From: Prevotellaceae bacterium UBA2718
GTDB lineage: Bacteria > Bacteroidota > Bacteroidia > Bacteroidales > Bacteroidaceae
NCBI GenBank assembly: GCA_002353975.1
Contig: DEKQ01000141.1
Location: 1-16,378 of the forward strand
Direction: 5' to 3'
Length of the DNA stretch: 16,378 bases
Shown here: positions 11,044 to 16,378 of the stretch, piece by piece
Layout: each line of letters starts with the position of its first letter
Numbering within the stretch: position 1 is the first letter of the stretch
Program-made: the position numbers and the translations under genes
The notes under the pieces: model-generated
What the model was told of the DNA's origin: nothing
The model's input: only the letters and a program-made list of their open reading frames with translations
The model's database searches: none

Positions 11044-13767
11044 TTACTTCACCACCTTCTTGCCATTCACCACGTAGATGCCGTGAGCCTGCATGTTCTG
11101 TACGCGTGCTCCGGAAATGGTGTATATGCCTTGCACTGTGCTGGCGGGGGTGGTGTTGATGTTTGTTATGCCAGTACTTGGGTCGGGTGTCTGCTGCGAG
11201 TTGGCATCCTTGTATGCCTGGCTGTTGATGCCGTAGTTGCGGTCAAACATGTCGGGCAGATAGAATCCCAGGTGCGGTGGCTGGTTGTATGCCGTGTTCT
11301 GCCATGCTACGGCCATGCGGTAGGTGTGGTCGTGCATGAGGGTAGGGATGGCATACGTGGTAGGTACGTTAGAGGAGTAGATGTTTATCTTGCTTGGGTC
11401 GTTGAGGTCCCACAGTATCAGCTCCTCGCGCCAGTCGCCCAGGATGTCGGCCTGCAGGCATGGGGTGGCCTTGGTCCAGTTGCAGGACTGCCCTGTGCCA
11501 TAGGCTTCGGTTGACAGTGACAGGAGGGTGATGTTGCTGGATGAAGACACTAATTTCTCAATAGCTGCCGCACATTGTCCATTTCCAGAGTTGAGATGTC
11601 CGTCAAACAACTCGTCCTGCAGGTCGCCGTCCCAGTATATACGGAAGTTGATGGCAGGCCTCTTGGAACCCAGTGTTGCACCGCCTACGCTGGCACGCAC
11701 GTTGTTGTCGGCAGCTGACCAGAACTCATAGCCTCTGTTTGATGCCAGCACATCGCCAGCCATGCCGCGTCCGTTGTCAATGCCGGCAGGGCCGCCCTTG
11801 AGCAACACCTCGCCTGTTGCAGCGTCGTGCAGGTCCCATGCGTATGTGCCTTTTTCCTCATGCACCTGGAATACCTGCATCCCCTCGCTGTCAGGTATCA
11901 TCTTGCCCATGTGGATGGCATCGCCGTGACCAAAGCCAGTGGCGCAGAGCAGCGTGCCGTCGTTGTCAAGGCTTGCAGAGCCCCATATTATCTCATCGCG
12001 CCCGTCTCCGTCCACATCGCCAATGGTCATATTGTGGTTACCGTTGCCAAACATGGTTTTGCTGCCACTGCCGCTGGTTGACTTTCCGGGAGTATAGGTC
12101 TTTGACGTACCTTTTCCGCTCTTGTCGTATGTCACTACGCTGTACTGGCTGTTAGAATCAGAGCGGTGCAGCCAGCGGGGTATCAGCCTGCTGCCGTCGA
12201 AGTCAACAGCCCAGACGTAAGCATACGCATAGTATCCACGACAGAATATAGCGCTGGCATTACTGTCAGGGCCGTCTAAGTATGCCACGGCAGCCAGGTA
12301 TCTCTCACCGCGGTTGTATCCGTGATTGTCTGTCTTGCCTACGGCCCAGTTGAATGTACCCTGTGCCTCGCTGAGCTCTGACTTCGCATTGCGGTTAGGA
12401 TTATATGCGATGGTGTTTATAGCCTTGCCCGTCACGCCGTCAAAGACCGTCAGATACTCTTGACCTCCATCTGTACGCCCGTCGCTGGTGAGCCATAACT
12501 TGGTGTTGTTGGCCTTCTTGATGTTTTCGTCATCAGTAGCCTGATTGACATATTCGCCTGCACCGTCTCTTGAGTTAGGGGCAGTCTTACACATCATCTC
12601 AGCTTTGCCGTCGCCGTCAAAGTCATAGACCATGAACTGCGTATAGTGTGCACCGGCGCGGATGTTGCGTCCCAGGTCTATGCGCCACAGCTTCGTGCCG
12701 TCCATCTTATAGGCATCGATGAGCACGTTGCCCGTAACGCCACTCTGTGAATTGTCCTTTGAGTTGTTAGGATCCCACTTCACTATCAGCTCATAGTTCC
12801 CGTCGCCGTCCAGGTCTGCAGCCGACATATCGTTGGGCGTGTATGTGGCACCGGTGGTGGCATCGTTCGCAGGGCGGTCCAGTTGTAGGGTCTTGTAGAT
12901 GCGGCGCCACGGCGATACGGTTTCGCTGGTCTCCGTCTCGGTGCCGTTTTTCTTTACCTTTATATAATAGGTGTCGTTTGCGGTACCGTCCTTATCATTA
13001 TAATTGTTGAGTGTTCGGTCTGAGGCTATGAGCGCGCCGTTGCGATAGATGTCAAACGTGGCCTGCTGCACTGCGCCCAGGCCGTCGGTGCCAAATATGC
13101 GCCATGTCAGCACATTGCCTTTGCCATTCATTTCGGGCAGGGCTACGAGGCCGCGGGTCAGCTTCTCCATCTGTGAGGCAGGTGTGCCCCATGAGAATAC
13201 CTTGCTTGCTCCGGTGGGAGTAACACCACCCGTAGCGGGGTTGTTGTAGCGTCCGCGAGAGTTGGCATCTTGCGCATCTTGCGAAGCAGACTCGGCAGAG
13301 TAGATGGCTATCGTCACAGCTGCCTGAGCATTGGAGAATGTGAAAGTAAATGAGTTTGTCAGCGGAGTGGCAAACGTGATGGTGTAAGACTCTAACTTGT
13401 CTGTCTTTGTACTTGAGTAATCCGTGCGGCTCTTGAACTTGTATTCGTTCTCGCCATATTCCTTGCCGGCAAGTTCCTTGAGGTAAGTGAACTTCTCGTC
13501 TTCGTTGCCATAGCCGGTTAAGACAATCTTTGTCACCCTCGCAGTGTTCGGCAATGTCACCTTGTACTGAGTGCCATTGCTATACTTAATGGTGTTCTGA
13601 TTGGCTGATTGAAAGTCTTTCGTACCTGATGCAACGGCCAATGTAGCACCCTTCGTTTCGAGCTTGCTGCTGCCTACGGGACTGTTGACGGCATCAAAAC
13701 TGTAGATGACTTCTGCCCTCACGGTCACTGCCATGAGGATGAAGAGTAAGGTTAGTAGTTTTTTCAT
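11044..13767 (-). CDS. Secreted rhamnogalacturonan lyase, polysaccharide lyase family 11 type
   Basis: This 907-residue protein has a Sec signal (about 1-18, VRA/EV). Residues 19-180 form a beta-rich domain, perhaps carbohydrate-binding. The PL11 core runs about 193-840 and begins RGLVALP, with WRIFGTDGLG. Several calcium-binding loops of beta-propeller type follow: DLDGDGNYE, DFDGDGKAE, GDVDGDGRDE. Other familiar PL11 segments are HMGKMIPDSEGMQVFQVHEE, QADILGDWREE, and PTLMHDHTYRMAVAWQNTAYNQPPHLGFYLP. It should cleave the rhamnose-galacturonate backbone of pectin RG-I. The C-terminal tail ends HGIYVVNGKKVVK, the same kind as on the pectate lyase. It lies 26 bases downstream of lpxB on the same strand and ends in a good terminator. 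Confidence 0.92.
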   Translation of the reverse strand: MKKLLTLLFILMAVTVRAEVIYSFDAVNSPVGSSKLETKGATLAVASGTKDFQSANQNTIKYSNGTQYKVTLPNTARVTKIVLTGYGNEDEKFTYLKELAGKEYGENEYKFKSRTDYSSTKTDKLESYTITFATPLTNSFTFTFSNAQAAVTIAIYSAESASQDAQDANSRGRYNNPATGGVTPTGASKVFSWGTPASQMEKLTRGLVALPEMNGKGNVLTWRIFGTDGLGAVQQATFDIYRNGALIASDRTLNNYNDKDGTANDTYYIKVKKNGTETETSETVSPWRRIYKTLQLDRPANDATTGATYTPNDMSAADLDGDGNYELIVKWDPNNSKDNSQSGVTGNVLIDAYKMDGTKLWRIDLGRNIRAGAHYTQFMVYDFDGDGKAEMMCKTAPNSRDGAGEYVNQATDDENIKKANNTKLWLTSDGRTDGGQEYLTVFDGVTGKAINTIAYNPNRNAKSELSEAQGTFNWAVGKTDNHGYNRGERYLAAVAYLDGPDSNASAIFCRGYYAYAYVWAVDFDGSRLIPRWLHRSDSNSQYSVVTYDKSGKGTSKTYTPGKSTSGSGSKTMFGNGNHNMTIGDVDGDGRDEIIWGSASLDNDGTLLCATGFGHGDAIHMGKMIPDSEGMQVFQVHEEKGTYAWDLHDAATGEVLLKGGPAGIDNGRGMAGDVLASNRGYEFWSAADNNVRASVGGATLGSKRPAINFRIYWDGDLQDELFDGHLNSGNGQCAAAIEKLVSSSSNITLLSLSTEAYGTGQSCNWTKATPCLQADILGDWREELILWDLNDPSKINIYSSNVPTTYAIPTLMHDHTYRMAVAWQNTAYNQPPHLGFYLPDMFDRNYGINSQAYKDANSQQTPDPSTGITNINTTPASTVQGIYTISGARVQNMQAHGIYVVNGKKVVK

Positions 13768-13793
13768 TGAGCTAAGAATTATAAATTGTGTTG

Positions 13794-14945
13794 TTAATTA
13801 TTCTTCGTCGGGTTGAGTAGCTTATGTATTATCGCTGCCGTGTTGGCAGGAGCGTTATCGTTGCCTAAGCGTCTGTGTACATCTTCGTATCCTTCCAACA
13901 TTGCTTGGCGCGCCTCTCCGCCAGGCAATATGTCTGTGAGATGGCGCCGTATGTTGTCCACACCGAAGCGGTCAGCAAAGAGTTCAGGCACCACTTCACG
14001 GTCGGCTATGAGGTTTACGAGCGAGATATACTTGCAGCTGAGGATGTGGTCAAAGGCCCATCGCGTGAGCCTTGCTGGTGATGTATGGTAGCAAACCACC
14101 TGCGGCACACCGAAGCAGCAGGTCTCCAGCGTCGCCGTGCCACTGGTAACAAGGGCTGCCGTAGCACGTGAGAGCAATTCGTAAGTGCGCCCGAAGGCAA
14201 TCTCTACCTGTGGATAGTCCTTCAGGAACGAGTCGTAATAGTCCTTCTCTATGCCCGGCGCTCCCGCTACGACAATCTCCACTTCGCCCCATTTGGGCGG
14301 CAGCGACGTGACTGCTTCAAGCATCGTGGGCAGGTTGGAGCTGATTTCCTGTCTGCGGCTGCCCGGCAATAGCGCAATGGTGCAGATGGACGATGCCATG
14401 CGGGACGAAGGATTGAGAGTGAGATAGTCACGCACTTCGCTGGCGGTAGGGTTGCCGACGTAGTGCACGGGGTAGTGGTGCTTCGTCTCAAAGAATTCTT
14501 TCTCAAACGGCAGGATGCAGAACATCTCATCAATGTCTCGCTTGAAGTTCTTGATGCGCCATTCCTTCCACGCCCATATCTTTGGAGATATATAGTAGTA
14601 CAGCTTCAGATTGCTGTGCCGGCGCAGGTATTTGGCTATGCGGAGGTTAAATCCGGCATAGTCAACGAAGATGACGCAGTCGGGCTGCCAGCTTAGGATA
14701 TCCTCCCTGCAGAGCCGCATGTTCCGCATTATGGTGGGCAGATGGCGCAGCACGGGTATGAAGCCCATGTAGGCCAGGTCACGATAATGCTTCACAAGCG
14801 TGCCACAACCCCCTGAGGCTGCGGCCATTTTGTCGCCGCCAAAGAAGCGGAACTCTGCCTGAGGGTCTTCACGCCTGAGTGACGTTATCAGGTGAGAGGC
14901 ATGCAAATCGCCGGATGCCTCGCCGGCTATGAGGTAGTATTTCAC
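13794..14945 (-). CDS. lpxB: Lipid-A-disaccharide synthase
   Basis: This GT19 enzyme joins UDP-2,3-diacylglucosamine and lipid X to lipid A disaccharide phosphate at the cytoplasmic side of the inner membrane. Recognisable motifs are YYLIAGEASGDLHASHL at the N-terminus, FVDYAGFNLRIA, SPKIWAWKEWRIK, LLPGSRRQEI, VTSGTATLETC, and PQVVCYHTSP. The length (383 residues) is normal. Two GTG codons are possible: 14951 and 14945. I choose 14945 (MKYYLIAGEASGD, the usual family start), because the promoter -7 box ends at 14951 and transcription must begin below it. This gives an essentially leaderless message. The PL11 gene follows after 26 bases. Confidence 0.93.
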   Translation of the reverse strand: MKYYLIAGEASGDLHASHLITSLRREDPQAEFRFFGGDKMAAASGGCGTLVKHYRDLAYMGFIPVLRHLPTIMRNMRLCREDILSWQPDCVIFVDYAGFNLRIAKYLRRHSNLKLYYYISPKIWAWKEWRIKNFKRDIDEMFCILPFEKEFFETKHHYPVHYVGNPTASEVRDYLTLNPSSRMASSICTIALLPGSRRQEISSNLPTMLEAVTSLPPKWGEVEIVVAGAPGIEKDYYDSFLKDYPQVEIAFGRTYELLSRATAALVTSGTATLETCCFGVPQVVCYHTSPARLTRWAFDHILSCKYISLVNLIADREVVPELFADRFGVDNIRRHLTDILPGGEARQAMLEGYEDVHRRLGNDNAPANTAAIIHKLLNPTKNN

Positions 14946-14950
14946 CGACA

Positions 14951-14981
14951 CAAAGGTACAAGTATTTTCTGAATTAACAAA
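14951..14981 (-). promoter_or_regulatory. Consensus promoter of lpxB
   Basis: Reading the minus strand, TTTG (14981-14978) is followed after exactly 19 bases by TACCTTTG (14958-14951), the Bacteroidetes -33/-7 consensus. The usual start site about six bases after the -7 box falls on GTG 14945, which argues for a leaderless lpxB message. Confidence 0.8.
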
Positions 14982-15063
14982 CTAACGCCTAATAAATTAG
15001 TGAATTATGCCGAAAAAAGTAAAAATAATGAATTGTGAATAATGAATTATGAATTAATTTTAC

Positions 15064-15071
15064 TACATTTG
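15064..15071 (+). promoter_or_regulatory. -7 promoter element of the PdxK/PdxY-like kinase gene
   Basis: TACATTTG matches TAnnTTTG and lies five bases before ATG 15077, so transcription would begin at or just before the start codon. No TTTG is seen at the -33 distance. The spacer between lpxB and this gene (14982-15063) is AT-rich and holds near-repeats of AATGAATTATGAATTA. Confidence 0.55.
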
Positions 15072-15076
15072 CACCC

Positions 15077-15886
15077 ATGAAGATTCTTATCATCAGCGAT
15101 ATGTGTGGCTATGGGAAGGTGGCGGCGGCATGCCAGATGCCTATTTTCTCATATATGGGTCACGATGTGTTTAACCTGCCCACGATGCTCATAAGCAACA
15201 CTTTCCCATACGGCAAGTACGCCATTCTGGAGAGTACGGACTATATCCGTGAGGCTTTAGACAAGTGGGTGGAGTTGGGTTTCCGTTTTGATGCCATCGT
15301 GACGGGTTTCATTCCTTCGCGCCGGCAGGCCGAGATTGTGTCTCACTACTGTCAGGAACAGGCCGCCCTGGGCACTAAGATATTCGTGGACCCCGTGATG
15401 GGCGACTACGGTCAGCTGTACGGCGGGGCTGATGAGCAGACCATACACTCCATGCGCGAGATGCTTTCAACGGCACATCTCTGCTTCCCGAACTATACGG
15501 AGGCCTGCCTGCTGACTGATACGGAGTATAATGAAGCCGGCATCACATGGGAGGAGGCGCGTATGTTGCTCAACAAGTTGCGGCGCATAGGCTCGCTGTC
15601 AGTGCTCATAACCAGCTGTATCGTGGACGGACAACACGCCGTGGTGGGCTATAACCACTTCACGGCGCAGTATTTTAAGTTGACATACGACGAGATTCCA
15701 GTGCAGTTTCCGGGCACAGGCGATATCTTTTCCTCCATCATCGTGGGGCGATTGCAGAACGGCGACAGCCTGAGCCACGCCACACGAACGGCTATGGACA
15801 CCCTGCGAGCGTGGATAGACGAGAACAAAGACAATGCAGACAAGAACAGAGGAATACCCATTGAGCGACACCTGGCAGATCTCTGA
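15077..15886 (+). CDS. Pyridoxal/pyridoxamine kinase-like, ribokinase superfamily (PdxK/PdxY type)
   Basis: This 269-residue cytoplasmic protein should phosphorylate B6 vitamers in the PLP salvage pathway. Family features are MKILIISDMCGYGKVAAACQ at the start (glycine-rich substrate site), TGFIPSRRQ, FVDPVMGDYGQLY (ATP and magnesium region), FPNYTEACLLT, and PGTGDIFSS with the catalytic Asp of the GTGD anion hole. The length is close to the usual 270-290. It diverges from lpxB and shares 53 bases with the downstream pseudouridine synthase. A thiamine or other vitamin kinase is less likely, given the DPVMGD and FPNYTEA pairing. Confidence 0.88.
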   Translation: MKILIISDMCGYGKVAAACQMPIFSYMGHDVFNLPTMLISNTFPYGKYAILESTDYIREALDKWVELGFRFDAIVTGFIPSRRQAEIVSHYCQEQAALGTKIFVDPVMGDYGQLYGGADEQTIHSMREMLSTAHLCFPNYTEACLLTDTEYNEAGITWEEARMLLNKLRRIGSLSVLITSCIVDGQHAVVGYNHFTAQYFKLTYDEIPVQFPGTGDIFSSIIVGRLQNGDSLSHATRTAMDTLRAWIDENKDNADKNRGIPIERHLADL

Positions 15887-16378
15887 GCGCATCAGCGAGA
15901 TGATGCGCGACATAGATTCGCGGCCCGAATGGCATGAGGAGGTGTCGCGCGGCAAGATGTTCGGCCTGCTGATATACCGTGACAAGGACGGTAAAGAGGG
16001 GATGCTGAAGGCTTATTCCGGTCAGATCTGCGGTCGCAGCGACTGGCCGGGCTATGTTCCGGCGGTGTTTGACTACCTGCAACCGGACGGGTACTTCAAG
16101 CAAGAGGAGGCGGCGATAGTGAGGTTGCACGATGCGGGACAGCCTACACGTGAACGGTCGCAGGCATTGCAGCGCTGGCTCTTCACGCAGACCGTGCTGA
16201 CAGGAGCCGATGGCGGGCGTCGCAGTGTGCTGGATGTATTCAGCGATTGGGCTCAGGCGAGCCACTCCAAGCAGATATTGCCGCCTGGTGGTACGGGCGA
16301 ATGCTGCGCCCCCAAGCTGCTGCACTATGCCAATAGCCACCATCTGAAGGTGCTGGCGCTGACGGAGTTCTGGTATGG
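15834..16378 (+). CDS. RluA-family pseudouridine synthase with Bacteroidetes N-terminal extension, 3' end outside the window
   Basis: The frame from ATG 15834 (MQTRTEEYPLSDTWQISERI) is open to the window end, 181 residues. It contains the N-terminal domain found on long RluA-like proteins of Bacteroidetes: GKMFGLLIYRDKDGKEGMLK, FDYLQPDGYFKQEE, and then LPPGGTGECCAPKLLHYANS ending LALTEFWYG. The catalytic HRLD motif would lie outside the window, so rRNA or tRNA uridine isomerisation is inferred from the extension alone. The start lies 53 bases inside the kinase gene, in the +1 frame. A later start (for example ATG 15900) would shorten the overlap but remove conserved-looking residues. Confidence 0.78.
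   Translation, partial: MQTRTEEYPLSDTWQISERISEMMRDIDSRPEWHEEVSRGKMFGLLIYRDKDGKEGMLKAYSGQICGRSDWPGYVPAVFDYLQPDGYFKQEEAAIVRLHDAGQPTRERSQALQRWLFTQTVLTGADGGRRSVLDVFSDWAQASHSKQILPPGGTGECCAPKLLHYANSHHLKVLALTEFWY

Overview
The window looks like chromosome from a Prevotella-type Bacteroidales (gut, rumen or oral). The clues are: promoters of the Bacteroidetes form TTTG-N19-TAnnTTTG; a DUF4369/TlpA-type lipoprotein; large pectin lyases ending in a short C-terminal tail with NGKK near the end; a RluA-family synthase with the Bacteroidetes-specific N-terminal extension; and little sign of Shine-Dalgarno sequences.

Layout. Positions 1-701 (-): start of a HAD phosphatase fused to the beginning of RibF (FAD synthetase), with no ATG start visible. 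805-1968 (-): thioredoxin-fold lipoprotein that has lost its CxxC. 2044-4779 (-): secreted PL1-type pectate lyase. 4780-5720: 941-base non-coding stretch holding a 22-base-period repeat cluster ending in a perfect 19-bp hairpin, a consensus promoter, and a long structured leader RNA. 5721-10774 (+): six-gene operon (below). 10961-11010: terminator of the convergent gene. 11044-13767 (-): PL11-type rhamnogalacturonan lyase. 13794-14945 (-): lpxB, with a consensus promoter that apparently makes a leaderless mRNA starting at a GTG. 15077-15886 (+): PdxK/PdxY-like kinase. 15834-16378 (+): start of a RluA-family pseudouridine synthase, cut by the window end.

The centre of interest is 5429-10774. 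The first gene encodes a 540-residue lipoprotein with 65 cysteines. Its twin-arginine signal ends in a lipobox, and the mature protein has two blocks of strict Cys-Xaa-Xaa-Xaa repeats (20 and 43 Cys) around a FISUMP (Fib_succ_major) domain. It is followed, with overlapping reading frames, by a radical SAM/SPASM enzyme, a SPASM-like partner without the radical SAM cluster motif, a 94-residue accessory protein, TatA and TatC. The simplest reading is a complete system: a Cys-repeat substrate is modified in the cytoplasm by radical SAM chemistry, folds or is crosslinked there, and leaves as a finished domain through a Tat translocase made from the same transcript, to be lipidated at the envelope. 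The modification families resemble the computationally defined 'CXXX repeat' peptide maturation group. The chemistry, the purpose of the central domain and the link to Tat are, to my knowledge, not established by experiment.

The operon sits between two pectin-degrading lyase genes. Those may belong to a pectin utilisation region, but no SusC/SusD pair is visible here.
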